NCBI RefSeq assembly: GCF_030063445.1
Contig: NZ_JASITD010000009.1
Coordinates: 62,001 to 126,000, forward strand
Length of the DNA: 64,000 nucleotides
Direction: 5' to 3'
Source: Hymenobacter sp. H14-R3
GTDB lineage: Bacteria > Bacteroidota > Bacteroidia > Cytophagales > Hymenobacteraceae
Within the stretch, counting starts at the first letter, position 1; each line of letters opens with the position of its first letter. The notes under the pieces were generated by a model. The model did no database searches. It saw only the letters and a list, made by a program, of their open reading frames with translations, and had not been told where the DNA came from. This document shows, one piece after another, positions 51,066 through 58,975 of this stretch. A program made the translations under genes and the position numbers.

Positions 51066-51428
51066 CTATTTCACGGGCCGGGTCGTGACCGCGCCGGTAG
51101 CCTTATCTACCTCAAAAGCCGCCTTGCTGGGCATTCGCTGGGCCCAGTCGGTGCGGGGCACCAGCACCTGCCAATGCGTGCCCACGTCCGCCACGCTGGC
51201 CGAGTCGGGCACGTAGCGGGCGGCGTTGGGCAGCGCTTGCACGAAGCGGCCCACGGCGGCGCGGGCCGCCTCGGCGGTGGCCGCGCCTGGGGTGGCAGCC
51301 GGGTCGGTAGCGGCCGCGGGGGCGGTGGCCTCAGCCAGCGTGGCATCGGTGGCAGTGGCAGGGGCGGTGGCCGACTGGCAACCGGCTAGGGCCAGTAGCA
51401 GTACAGCAGGCAGCAGGAGTTTGGACAT
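51066..51428 (-). CDS. Small lipoprotein, 120 aa
   Basis: The signal peptide MSKLLLPAVLLLALAGC ends in a clear lipobox. A linker of Ala/Thr repeats (ATAPATATDATLAEATAPA) is followed by a compact C-terminal part (VGRFVQALPNAARYVPDSAS, FEVDKATGAVTTRPVK) without a known fold. The ATG at 51428 lies four bases from a -7 box. It is divergent from the thioredoxin-like gene. Confidence 0.7.
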   Translation of the reverse strand: MSKLLLPAVLLLALAGCQSATAPATATDATLAEATAPAAATDPAATPGAATAEAARAAVGRFVQALPNAARYVPDSASVADVGTHWQVLVPRTDWAQRMPSKAAFEVDKATGAVTTRPVK

Positions 51429-51432
51429 GCCG

Positions 51433-51440
51433 CAAAGCTA
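51433..51440 (-). promoter_or_regulatory. -7 box immediately upstream of the small lipoprotein
   Basis: TAGCTTTG on the minus strand ends four bases before the start at 51428. Confidence 0.45.
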
Positions 51441-51508
51441 GACCCTATGCCCGCCGCCAACTGCCCTGCTTTGTTGTTACTACCTACGTTTCCGCTAGCC
51501 AATTTCTC

Positions 51509-52129
51509 ATGTCCCCTACTTCTTCTGCGCCGGTCATCAGCCCCGAGCGCTTGGCCACCGCCTACTCCTACGCTAGTTATCGCCAGCTCATCGACGAGGC
51601 GCTGGCCCAGGGCCGCACCACCGGCCCCGAGCAGTCGGCGGAGCTCACCGACTACACCGTGCTCAACGTGCAGCGCATGAGCCGCCTCGACAAAACCGTG
51701 AAGCTCCTGCCCGAGCTGGTAGCCGCCGCCACGGGCCTGCGCCAAAACTACATCTGGCTGATTATCACCGAAGGCTGGTGCGGCGACGCCGCCCAGCAAG
51801 TGCCCGTGTTCGAGGCCCTGGCCCAGGCCAGCGCCGGCCACCTGCGCACCGCCTACCTGCTGCGCGACGATAACCTCGACCTCGCCGACCGCTACCACAC
51901 CAACGGCAGCCGCAGCATCCCCAAGCTGGTAGTATTGCGCGCCGACACCCTCACCGAAGTTACCCACTGGGGGCCCCGCCCCGCCGAAGCTCAGGCCCTC
52001 ATAATCAAGCTGAAAGCCGAAGGCATGGCCCACGACGACTTCATTCGCGAGCTGCACGCCTGGTACGCGCACGACCGCACCCAGGCCACTCAGCACGAGC
52101 TGTTGGCGTTATTACAACAGCTTGATTAG
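51509..52129 (+). CDS. Thioredoxin-fold protein with a single cysteine (WCGD)
   Basis: This 206-residue protein has a thioredoxin-like core: NYIWLIITEGWCGDAAQQVP, then LAQASAGHLRTAYLLRDDN and SIPKLVVL (the cis-proline region). The usual CxxC is CGDA here, so only one cysteine is left and dithiol redox chemistry is unlikely. This form is known in Bacteroidota. No signal peptide is seen, so it is probably cytoplasmic. It converges with the GNAT gene over a hairpin. Confidence 0.78.
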   Translation: MSPTSSAPVISPERLATAYSYASYRQLIDEALAQGRTTGPEQSAELTDYTVLNVQRMSRLDKTVKLLPELVAAATGLRQNYIWLIITEGWCGDAAQQVPVFEALAQASAGHLRTAYLLRDDNLDLADRYHTNGSRSIPKLVVLRADTLTEVTHWGPRPAEAQALIIKLKAEGMAHDDFIRELHAWYAHDRTQATQHELLALLQQLD

Positions 52130-52190
52130 CAAATAGTTGTTACCTTCTGGAGGGGGTGGGGTGCCCCATGGAGGGCAATAACTATTTGCT
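52128..52190. repeat. Inverted repeat between converging thioredoxin-like and GNAT genes
   Basis: AGCAAATAGTTGTTACC at 52128-52144 is complementary to GGCAATAACTATTTGCT at 52174-52190 apart from two positions; an inner GTGGGGTGCCCCAT part adds more pairing. The TAG stop of the GNAT gene and its last codons lie in the right arm, and the left arm begins inside the TAG of the thioredoxin-like gene. Confidence 0.82.
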
Positions 52191-52718
52191 GCTCAATGCC
52201 TTTTCCAGCGTCAGCAACGTCAAGAGCTGGCGGGGGCGGCCAAAGCGCGTAGTATCCGGAAACGGCTCGCTTACGCCGGTGCGCTGGTAGCCCCGGCGCT
52301 CGTACCAGGCCAGTAGCTCAGCGCGCCCCGCCAATACGCTCATTTTGATGTGGTTGCATCGTTCGCGCTGGGCGTACGCCTCTACGGCCCCGAGTAGCTG
52401 CCGGCCCAGGCCGTGCGCCTGCGCCTGGGGGGCTACTGCCAACATGCTGAAGTACAAAGACTTGTTCTGTTGCTCAACGTACACGCAGCCGGCTAGGTAG
52501 CCAGCGGCCGTTTCGGCCTTGAGCAGGGTGGCGTGGGGGGCGGTCAGCAGTTCGTGCAGCGTGGCTTCGTCGATGCGGGGGCCTTCGAGCAGGTGGCCCT
52601 CGGTGGTCCAGCCAGCGTGGGCGGCCTCGCTGCGGTAGGCCCGGTTGATGACATCGGCCAGGGTAGGCACGTCGGCCGGGGTGGCTGGCCCGATGCGGTA
52701 GGTTAGTTTATTCTCCAC
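52182..52718 (-). CDS. GNAT-family N-acetyltransferase
   Basis: This 178-residue protein has the GNAT core: SLYFSMLAVAPQAQAHGLGR with the QAQAHGLGRQLL acetyl-CoA pyrophosphate loop, and IKMSVLAGRAELLAWYERRG followed by YQRTGVSE. It transfers an acetyl group from acetyl-CoA; the acceptor amine is unknown. The start is a GTG at 52718 four bases from a TATCTTTG box. Cytoplasmic. Confidence 0.85.
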   Translation of the reverse strand: MENKLTYRIGPATPADVPTLADVINRAYRSEAAHAGWTTEGHLLEGPRIDEATLHELLTAPHATLLKAETAAGYLAGCVYVEQQNKSLYFSMLAVAPQAQAHGLGRQLLGAVEAYAQRERCNHIKMSVLAGRAELLAWYERRGYQRTGVSEPFPDTTRFGRPRQLLTLLTLEKALSSK

Positions 52719-52722
52719 CTGG

Positions 52723-52730
52723 CAAAGATA
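52723..52730 (-). promoter_or_regulatory. -7 box immediately upstream of the GNAT gene
   Basis: TATCTTTG on the minus strand ends four bases before the GTG at 52718, matching the Bacteroidota consensus. Confidence 0.5.
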
Positions 52731-52792
52731 ACCGGCTCGCGGTGGCCCACTTGCGGCCGGGTTTGCGCAGTCCTTTCTCCTTTCTTTTCCCC

Positions 52793-53536
52793 ATGAATCT
52801 TTCCCAAAACACCATTTTGCTCACGGGTGGGGCCACTGGCATTGGCCTGGCGCTGGCCAAGCGCTTTGCGGCGGCGGGCAGCCAGGTTGTCATTTGCGGG
52901 CGGCGGGTCGATAAGCTGCAAGCAGCTCAGCAGCAAGTGCCTGGCCTACACTACTACGCCTGCGACCTGGCCCTGGCCGCCGACCGCGCCGAGCTGGCCC
53001 GGCGCGTAGTTGCCGATTTTCCGGCCCTCAACGTGTTGCTCAACAACGCGGGCATCCAAAACCGCTTCCAGGTGGCCGACCTGCCCGCCGACCTCGCCGC
53101 CTGGGAGCAGCAGCGCCAGGAAATCGCCATCAACCTGGAGGCCCCCGTGCACCTGGCGGCGCTGTTGCTGCCGCACCTGCGCCAGCGGGCGGCGGCGGCC
53201 ATCATCAACGTGTCGTCGGGCCTGGCGTTTGCGCCGATGGCGGCCGCACCCATCTACAGCGCCACCAAGGCAGCGCTGCATTCGTTCACGCTGTCGCTGC
53301 GGCGGCAGCTGGCCGGTACCAGCGTGCGGGTGCTCGAAATAGTGCCGCCCGCCGTTAATACCGACCTCGGCGGGCCGGGCCTACACACCTGGGCCGTGCC
53401 CGTCGATGAGTTTGCCGATAGCATCGTGGCCCGCCTCGCGGCCGGCGAAGAAGAAGTAGGTTTTGGCACGTCGGAGAGCATCCGGCAGGCCACGCGCGCC
53501 GAGCTGGATGCCCGCTTCGCGCAAATGAATGGGTAG
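52793..53536 (+). CDS. Short-chain dehydrogenase/reductase (DltE-like)
   Basis: A 247-residue classical SDR: ILLTGGATGIGLALAKRFAA (TGxxxGIG), NVLLNNAGIQNRF (NNAG), INVSSGLAFAPMAAAPIYSA with YSATK as the active-site Tyr and Lys, and a complete C-terminus. It oxidises or reduces an unknown substrate with NAD(P). The ATG at 52793 (MNLSQNTILL) is used. It is divergent from the GNAT gene. Confidence 0.88.
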   Translation: MNLSQNTILLTGGATGIGLALAKRFAAAGSQVVICGRRVDKLQAAQQQVPGLHYYACDLALAADRAELARRVVADFPALNVLLNNAGIQNRFQVADLPADLAAWEQQRQEIAINLEAPVHLAALLLPHLRQRAAAAIINVSSGLAFAPMAAAPIYSATKAALHSFTLSLRRQLAGTSVRVLEIVPPAVNTDLGGPGLHTWAVPVDEFADSIVARLAAGEEEVGFGTSESIRQATRAELDARFAQMNG

Positions 53537-53677
53537 TTAACTGGGCTGTTATCAATAAGTTGGTGATGAAAACTGCTGCTTAGCCCAACCCTTCACCCTG
53601 CGCAAACGCAGCCGATAGGTGGGGCAAAAAGCTGCGGGCTAGCTTGCGGCCCCATCCTAATTACCCGCCACTCTTTC

Positions 53678-53719
53678 ATGCTTCGCCAACTCACTGCCGG
53701 CCGGTGTGCGCTGCTACTA
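53678..53719 (+). pseudogene. Signal-peptide-like reading frame cut by the IS
   Basis: ATG at 53678 starts MLRQLTAGRCALLL immediately before the IS left end. Across the IS and the duplicated TA it would continue ALHFLE and then run into the pheT 3' end. This looks like the first part of a secreted-protein gene that was interrupted, with the rest deleted. Short and speculative. Confidence 0.3.
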
Positions 53720-53749
53720 GAGCGTGAGGACAATTAGAGTCAAGTTTAT

Positions 53750-54280
53750 TTATCTAAGCCAATCTAACATTGCCCCAATGTGCCAGAAGGCCAGGAAAGA
53801 AACGACGGTTTTTTCGTAGCGTGTGGCTAAGCGCCGGTACTGCTTAAGGCGGCCGAAAAAGCGCTCGATTTTGTTGCGGTCCCGATAGGTTTCCGCGTCC
53901 ATATCGAGGGGTTTCACCCGATTGGGGTGGCTGGGAATAACGGCTTCGATGTGGTGCTGGGCACAGTAAGCGCGGTTTTCATCGCTGTCATAGGCGGTAT
54001 CGGCCACCACCTTGCCCGGTTGCAGGCCAGCCAGCAGGAGCTGGGTTTGCGGGCAGTCGCCGGCCTGTCCGCCGGTGGCAATCAGGCGCACGGCGTTGCC
54101 TAAAGCCTCGGTGCAGGCGTGAATCTTGGTGCCGATACCCCCGCGGCTGCGGCCAAGGCACTCGGTTTCGGGGTCACTTTTTTTTGGCCGGCCGAATGCT
54201 GGTGCGCCCGCACGACGGTCGAATCGAGCATGACCCATTCCAATTCCGGCGCTTGCAAGGCCAAAAAGGCGCGTTCCCAC
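53750..54280 (-). CDS. IS5-family transposase, second frame (DDE C-terminal part)
   Basis: The frame carries the second and third catalytic residues: VVADTAYDSDENR (D) and KIERFFGRLKQYRRLATRYE (E with the KxxxIERxFgrlKqyRr block). Its beginning overlaps the first frame; the active enzyme would be made by a -1 shift at the A8G run. Confidence 0.9.
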   Translation of the reverse strand: MGTRLFGLASAGIGMGHARFDRRAGAPAFGRPKKSDPETECLGRSRGGIGTKIHACTEALGNAVRLIATGGQAGDCPQTQLLLAGLQPGKVVADTAYDSDENRAYCAQHHIEAVIPSHPNRVKPLDMDAETYRDRNKIERFFGRLKQYRRLATRYEKTVVSFLAFWHIGAMLDWLR

Positions 54281-54501
54281 ACACCTTTTTGGGCCAGCCG
54301 GCGGAAGCGGCGGCAGACCGAATTAGCCTTGCCGAAACGCTCGGGCAGGTCGGCCCAGGGGCAGCCGGTCCGCATTATCCAAATGATAGCGTTGAAAAAC
54401 AGGCGGTTATCTTTGGCCGTTACGCCGCAATCGGTGGCTTTACCGGATAAGAGCGGGGATACGGCCTCCCATTGGCGGTCGGTTATTTCATGACGGCGCA
54501 T
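54100..54501 (-). CDS. IS5-family transposase, first frame (DUF4096-type N-terminal part)
   Basis: A 133-residue frame: MRRHEITDRQWEAVSPLLSG, AIIWIMRTGCPWADLPERFG (the conserved N-terminal block) and VMLDSTVVRAHQHSAGQKK with the first catalytic D. After GQKK the homologous reading continues in the second frame, and this frame drifts into a non-conserved tail. Confidence 0.9.
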   Translation of the reverse strand: MRRHEITDRQWEAVSPLLSGKATDCGVTAKDNRLFFNAIIWIMRTGCPWADLPERFGKANSVCRRFRRLAQKGVWERAFLALQAPELEWVMLDSTVVRAHQHSAGQKKVTPKPSALAAAAGVSAPRFTPAPRL

Positions 54502-54588
54502 ATAATTTAATGCTTAACTTATTTGATATAACCTGAAGCTAGGCAAAGGTAATTGTCCTCACGCTCTAGCGCTTCATTTTTTGGAGGT

Positions 54589-57018
54589 TTACTTCCGAAT
54601 GAGCGCGCCCGCCTGCTTCTCGAACTGCTGAATAAGGCGCTGCATCACCTGGTCAATGGCCTGTTCAGTAAGGGTTTGCGTAGCGTCTTGCAGCAGGAAG
54701 CTGACCGAGTACGACTTCTTGCCTGCTTCGAGGCGGTCGCCTTCGTAGGTGTCGAACACGTTGAGGCCTTGCAGCAGTTTCTTCTCGGTGCGCTGCGCAA
54801 TGGTGCGCAACTGCTCGAAGGTCACGGCCTTATCCACTACCAGCGACAGGTCGCGGCGCACCTCTGGGAACTTGGGCAGCTCGCGGGCGGTGAGGGTGGC
54901 CTTGTACTTTTTGAGCAGCCACTCCCAGTCCAGCTCGGCATACCACACGGGCTGGCTCACGTCGAGGCGCTTGAGCACGGCCGGCGATACGGCCCCCACG
55001 TTGCCAATAGGCTGATTTTGAACCAGTAGCGCGAGGCCACCGGCCAGGTACGGGTGTTGCGTGGGCTGCGGCGCGGCCTGCGGGTGGCCCAGCGCCGCCA
55101 GCACCTGCTGCGCGGCCCCGGCCGCGTCGTGGAACGTGGCTTTTTGGGTGGGGTGCTGCCAGGTTTCGGCGGTGGCGGCCCCAGTGAGCCAGATGCCGAG
55201 CACGGTTTTTTCCTGGTACTTGCCGGCGGCGGTGCGCTGGTAGGTTTTGCCAAACTCGTAGAGCTTGAGGTCGCGCTGGCGGCGGTTGAGGTTGTGGCGC
55301 ACCACCTCCAGGCCCGAGTGCAGCAGCGCGGGCCGCATCACGTTGAGGTCCTGGCTGTTATAATTCAGGATACGCACCAGCGTTTCGTCGGGCGCGTCGG
55401 CTTGCTCGAAGTACTGCGAGTTGGTGAGCGAGTTGGTGATGATTTCCGAAAAGCCCTGGCCGCTGAGCAGGCTGGCCACTTTCTGGCGCACCACCTCGGG
55501 GTCGGGGTTGGGGAAGGGCGACAGGAACGAGGCCGAGTTATAAGGCTTCAGGGCCACGTTATTGAAGCCGTAGATGCGCAGGATTTCTTCGATAATATCG
55601 GCCTCACGCGTCACATCTACCTTATAAGGAGGCACTTGCAGCAGCCACTCCGTGGTGCCGTTTTGAGTCGTTTCCTCTTCAATCGTGATACCCAGCCCTT
55701 CCAGGATTTCGCGGATGCGCTCCTCCCCTATTTCCTGGCCGATGAGCTTGGCCACGCGGTCGAGGCGCAGGCGCACCTGGTTGTTGGGGATGAGGTGCGG
55801 AAACTCGTCCACCACCGGCGCGGCGATGCGGGCCCCGGCTACTTCTTGCAGCAGCAGGGCGGCGCGCTTGAGGGCCGTGGGCACCATGTACGGGTCGGTG
55901 CCGCGCTCAAAGCGGAACGAAGCATCAGTTTTGAGGCCGTGGGCCTGGCTGGTACGGCGCACCACGGCGGGCGCGAAGTAGGCGCTTTCCAGAAATACGC
56001 GGGTGGTGCCCTCGCCCACGCCCGAGGTTTTGCCGCCGAACACGCCGGCCAGGGCCATGGGCGCGCCGTTGGTGTCGGCAATCACGAGGTCGTCGGCGCT
56101 GAGGGTGCGCGCCACATTGTCGAGGGTCACGAAATACTCGCCGGCTTCGGCGCGCTTCACCCGAATTTTATTGCCCGTGATGGCCGCCGCGTCGAAGGCG
56201 TGCAGGGGCTGGCCCAACTCGTGCAGCACGAAATTGGTCACGTCCACCACGTTATTAATCGGCGAGAGGCCAATGCTGCGCAGGCGGCGCTGGAGCCACT
56301 CGGGCGAGGGACCAACCCGCACATTATCAAGCAACAAGCCAGCGTAGCGCGGGCAAGCCTGGTCGTCTTCAATAACTACCGTGATGTTGTCGCCGCTGGT
56401 GGGTGCGGCAAATTCGCGCACGCTGGGCAGGTGGGCGGGCTGGCCCAGCAGGGCGCGCAGCTCGCGGGCCACGCCGTAGTGCGAGGCGGCATCGGCGCGG
56501 TTGGGCGTGAGGCCGATTTCGAATATCGTGTCGGTGCCCAGGCCGAAGTAGTCGGCGGCGGGCGTGCCGTCGGGCAGGTCGGTGGTGAGCACCAGTATGC
56601 CGGCGTGCGACTCACCCAGGCCAATTTCATCCTCGGCGCAAATCATACCTTCGGAGGCCGCCCCCCGGATTTTCGATTTCTTGATTTTGAAGGGCTCGCC
56701 GGTGCTGGGGTACAGCGTGGCGCCTTCCAGGGCCACTACCACGCGCTGGCCGGCGGCCACGTTGGGGGCGCCGCACACGATTTGGCGGGGCGTTTCGTCG
56801 CCCACGGCCACGGTGGTGAGACTCAGCTTGTCGGCGTCGGGGTGGCGCTCGCAGGTGAGCACGGTGCCCAGCACCAGGCCGCGCAGGCCGCCAGGGATGC
56901 TTTCAAAGTCTTCCAGGCCCTCCACCTCGAGGCCGGAGCCGGTGAGCAGGGCGGCCACTTCATTGGCGGGCAGCGCGGTGGGGAATAGGGTTTTGAGCCA
57001 GTCGAAGGAGATAGTCAT
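54589..57018 (-). CDS. pheT: Phenylalanyl-tRNA synthetase beta subunit
   Basis: This 809-residue protein has the full beta-subunit architecture: an N-terminal tRNA-binding domain (GTVLTCERHPDADKLSLTTV), B3/B4 with FERGTDPYMVPTALKRAALL, B5 and the core, and a C-terminal ferredoxin-like anticodon domain (FPEVRRDLSLVVDKAVTFEQ). It forms the (alpha-beta)2 enzyme with PheS, which is not in the window. A TACCTTTG box at 57060-57067 about 40 bases upstream of the ATG at 57018 is a likely promoter. Its stop is next to the IS. Confidence 0.95.
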   Translation of the reverse strand: MTISFDWLKTLFPTALPANEVAALLTGSGLEVEGLEDFESIPGGLRGLVLGTVLTCERHPDADKLSLTTVAVGDETPRQIVCGAPNVAAGQRVVVALEGATLYPSTGEPFKIKKSKIRGAASEGMICAEDEIGLGESHAGILVLTTDLPDGTPAADYFGLGTDTIFEIGLTPNRADAASHYGVARELRALLGQPAHLPSVREFAAPTSGDNITVVIEDDQACPRYAGLLLDNVRVGPSPEWLQRRLRSIGLSPINNVVDVTNFVLHELGQPLHAFDAAAITGNKIRVKRAEAGEYFVTLDNVARTLSADDLVIADTNGAPMALAGVFGGKTSGVGEGTTRVFLESAYFAPAVVRRTSQAHGLKTDASFRFERGTDPYMVPTALKRAALLLQEVAGARIAAPVVDEFPHLIPNNQVRLRLDRVAKLIGQEIGEERIREILEGLGITIEEETTQNGTTEWLLQVPPYKVDVTREADIIEEILRIYGFNNVALKPYNSASFLSPFPNPDPEVVRQKVASLLSGQGFSEIITNSLTNSQYFEQADAPDETLVRILNYNSQDLNVMRPALLHSGLEVVRHNLNRRQRDLKLYEFGKTYQRTAAGKYQEKTVLGIWLTGAATAETWQHPTQKATFHDAAGAAQQVLAALGHPQAAPQPTQHPYLAGGLALLVQNQPIGNVGAVSPAVLKRLDVSQPVWYAELDWEWLLKKYKATLTARELPKFPEVRRDLSLVVDKAVTFEQLRTIAQRTEKKLLQGLNVFDTYEGDRLEAGKKSYSVSFLLQDATQTLTEQAIDQVMQRLIQQFEKQAGALIRK

Positions 57019-57059
57019 GCTTAAAAAACGTCGGCGCTGGAGGGGCCGGGCGCGGGCGG

Positions 57060-57067
57060 CAAAGGTA
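57060..57067 (-). promoter_or_regulatory. -7 box of pheT
   Basis: TACCTTTG on the minus strand, 41 bases before the ATG at 57018. Here the leader is of normal length, unlike argS or hisS. Confidence 0.45.
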
Positions 57068-57240
57068 CGGGCTGGCTGGGTGCTCCCCTAAGCGCGTGGG
57101 CTTTCGCTAGCTGGAAGCGGCCAGCCAGCTACGCCAGCTTACTAACGCCACATTACTTCCTGAATAAGCCTTGACCATCAAGTACATTGAGTTTATTAAG
57201 CCGCCCGAGACTGCCGGTTCACCTAAGCCCCCTCTGCCCG

Positions 57241-58083
57241 ATGCTGCCTACCTATTTTGCGCCCCACCCGGCGCTGCTGGAGTACATCGACAGCGTTTTT
57301 GTGCTCGATTTTGACTTCACAGCGGGTAGTGGCTTATCGCCCATCTACCCGTTTATGCCCACGCACAATCGGTTTTTATGTTTTTACCTGCAAGACCAGG
57401 TGCAGGTAAAAAAGCAATGGGATAGCGATTTTACCACCCGCGCCCGGTCCATCATCATCGGGCCGCAGCTCACGCCCGTAACCCTTAACCTGGGCCAGCA
57501 TCACCAGGCCGTAGTAGTGAACCTGAAGCCCGCCGGCATGTACCGGCTGCTGGGCATTCCGATGACCGAACTAGTTGATTGTGATTATGATGCGCGCCTG
57601 GTAATGGGCCCCGAGATTGACGAGCTGCTCGACCGCCTGCACGACGGCCGCACCCCCGCCGAGCGCAACGCCACTACCCAGCGCTACCTGCTGGGCAAGC
57701 TGGCGCAACTCAAGCCGCTGCTGCCCTTCGACCTGGCCATGCTGCGCCAGGTGCGGGCCAGCGGCAACCTGCCCATCGAGCGCGTAGCCGCCGACGCCTG
57801 CCTGAGCGTGCGGCAGTTCGAGCGCAAGTCATATGAGCGGCTGGGCCTCTCGCCCAAGGTATATAGCCGCATGATTCGGTTTTCGCACGCTTATAAATAC
57901 AAGGAAAGCGCGCCGCATACCTCCTGGACGGAAATTGCCCACCGCTGCGGCTACTTCGACCAGATGCACTTTATCCGCGATTTCAAGGCCTTCGCCGGCT
58001 TTGCGCCGGGCCTGCTGAAGGAGGCCGAAATTGAACATTCGGTACTTTTTCGCAAGATGGAAGACTTGGCGATTTCGTTCTGA
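57241..58083 (+). CDS. AraC-family transcriptional regulator
   Basis: This 280-residue protein has an N-terminal ligand-binding-like domain (about 1-150, with PFMPTHNRFLCFYLQDQVQV) and a C-terminal double helix-turn-helix: VAADACLSVRQFERKSYERL, SPKVYSRMIRFSHAYKY and EIAHRCGYFDQMHFIRDFKA. Such proteins activate transcription. No adjacent target operon can be named; the neighbours are a transposon-flanked pheT and a hypothetical gene. Start at the ATG at 57241. Confidence 0.88.
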   Translation: MLPTYFAPHPALLEYIDSVFVLDFDFTAGSGLSPIYPFMPTHNRFLCFYLQDQVQVKKQWDSDFTTRARSIIIGPQLTPVTLNLGQHHQAVVVNLKPAGMYRLLGIPMTELVDCDYDARLVMGPEIDELLDRLHDGRTPAERNATTQRYLLGKLAQLKPLLPFDLAMLRQVRASGNLPIERVAADACLSVRQFERKSYERLGLSPKVYSRMIRFSHAYKYKESAPHTSWTEIAHRCGYFDQMHFIRDFKAFAGFAPGLLKEAEIEHSVLFRKMEDLAISF

Positions 58084-58234
58084 GCGGTACCGACAGCAGC
58101 GGCCGCCGCCGGCTCTAGCTTACCCGGTACTCCAAGCACTCCTGGCAAAGTGGCTAATAAAGCGCCACCATTGCCTGCACATATATTTGCAAGTAAACAC
58201 GTTGAGTACCCTGTCTTTCCTACCTCAATCAAGG

Positions 58235-58251
58235 CTAGGACTTGCGCGAAA
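58235..58251. repeat. Solo AGGACTTGCGCGAA end
   Basis: CTAGGACTTGCGCGAAA resembles the element ends at 25953 and 45265. No partner is seen. Confidence 0.25.
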
Positions 58252-58256
58252 CGGCC

Positions 58257-58925
58257 TTACTTGTAAATATCGAAGCGCGTGAGCGGCACCCGGCCGAAGC
58301 TTTTGGCAGTGGTGGCCGCGGTGGTGCCGTGCGCGGGGTCGAGGGCCTGGAACCGCTCGCTGCCGTCGCGGTGCAGCAGCCAGGTACGGCCGGCCGGGTC
58401 GTACCTGAACGTCACGTAGCGCGTCCAGCGCTGGGCGCTGCCGCCGTAGTGCTCCACCGTGAAGTAGCCTTTTTTGATGGTCAGGCCCACAAACGGGTCG
58501 CCCATCATGCCGCCGCAGTCGATGCAGTACACGGCATTGTCGGTGCGGGCAGCCAGGGTGTAGGTGCCGCCCGTGCCGCCCACAAACACCAGTAGCGGCC
58601 GCTTGGTGGGGTGGTCTGCCACATCGGAGGTCTTTTGCTCATTGGGCTTGTTCAGCACCACCAGCCAGTCGGGCAGTGCGTCGCGGTTCAGGTCGCCCTG
58701 CGCGGCATCGAGCACGGCGTAGCCGGCCGGCAGCGCGCGGCGAATGGCGGCGGGCAGCGGTGGCACCGGGGCGCGCGGCGCTTGGGAAGGGCTGGCAAGC
58801 AGCAGCCAGCTCAAACAGCAGAAAATCAGTTCCACAAGAGGTAATACGCGTGTGATTAAAGCTAAAACCGTGCGGCCGACCAACCTGGAAACCGCTCTGG
58901 CTGCATGAGGGCTGCATGCTGGCAC
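58257..58925 (-). CDS. Secreted hypothetical protein
   Basis: A protein of about 190-222 residues with an uncertain start. A hydrophobic segment (VLPLVELIFCCLSWLLLASP) looks like a signal peptide, but no ATG is in a good position: the frame begins at a GTG at 58925, and TTG or GTG codons at about 58885 and 58835 are alternatives. The mature part has a loop DLNRDALPDWLVV that resembles FG-GAP-like calcium-binding repeats, then VYCIDCGGMMGDPFVGLTIK and HYGGSAQRWTRYVTFRYD. No family match. Confidence 0.6.
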   Translation of the reverse strand: MPACSPHAARAVSRLVGRTVLALITRVLPLVELIFCCLSWLLLASPSQAPRAPVPPLPAAIRRALPAGYAVLDAAQGDLNRDALPDWLVVLNKPNEQKTSDVADHPTKRPLLVFVGGTGGTYTLAARTDNAVYCIDCGGMMGDPFVGLTIKKGYFTVEHYGGSAQRWTRYVTFRYDPAGRTWLLHRDGSERFQALDPAHGTTAATTAKSFGRVPLTRFDIYK

Positions 58926-58975
58926 CGCCGCCGTGGGCTCCAGCCGATGAAGGACAAAACAAAGCGCACTGGCCC

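Larger units (their letters stand above)
53720..54566. mobile_element. IS5-family insertion sequence (IS427-group type), 847 bp
   Basis: The terminal inverted repeats start GAGCGTGAGGACAATT (53720 onward) and end AATTGTCCTCACGCTC (to 54566), flanked by TA on both sides within a CTAG-like target. The transposase occupies two overlapping minus-strand frames, 54100-54501 and 53750-54280. Right at the overlap is a run of eight A followed by G on the minus strand (54177-54185), a typical -1 programmed slip site. IS427-group elements are known for two-frame transposases with a TA duplication. The element is intact as far as I can see, and it sits 22 bases from the pheT stop. Confidence 0.92.

Noticed and set aside
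55054..56988. 644-residue plus-strand frame opposite pheT
   Set aside because: Antisense artefact of high GC; pheT on the minus strand has complete family motifs.
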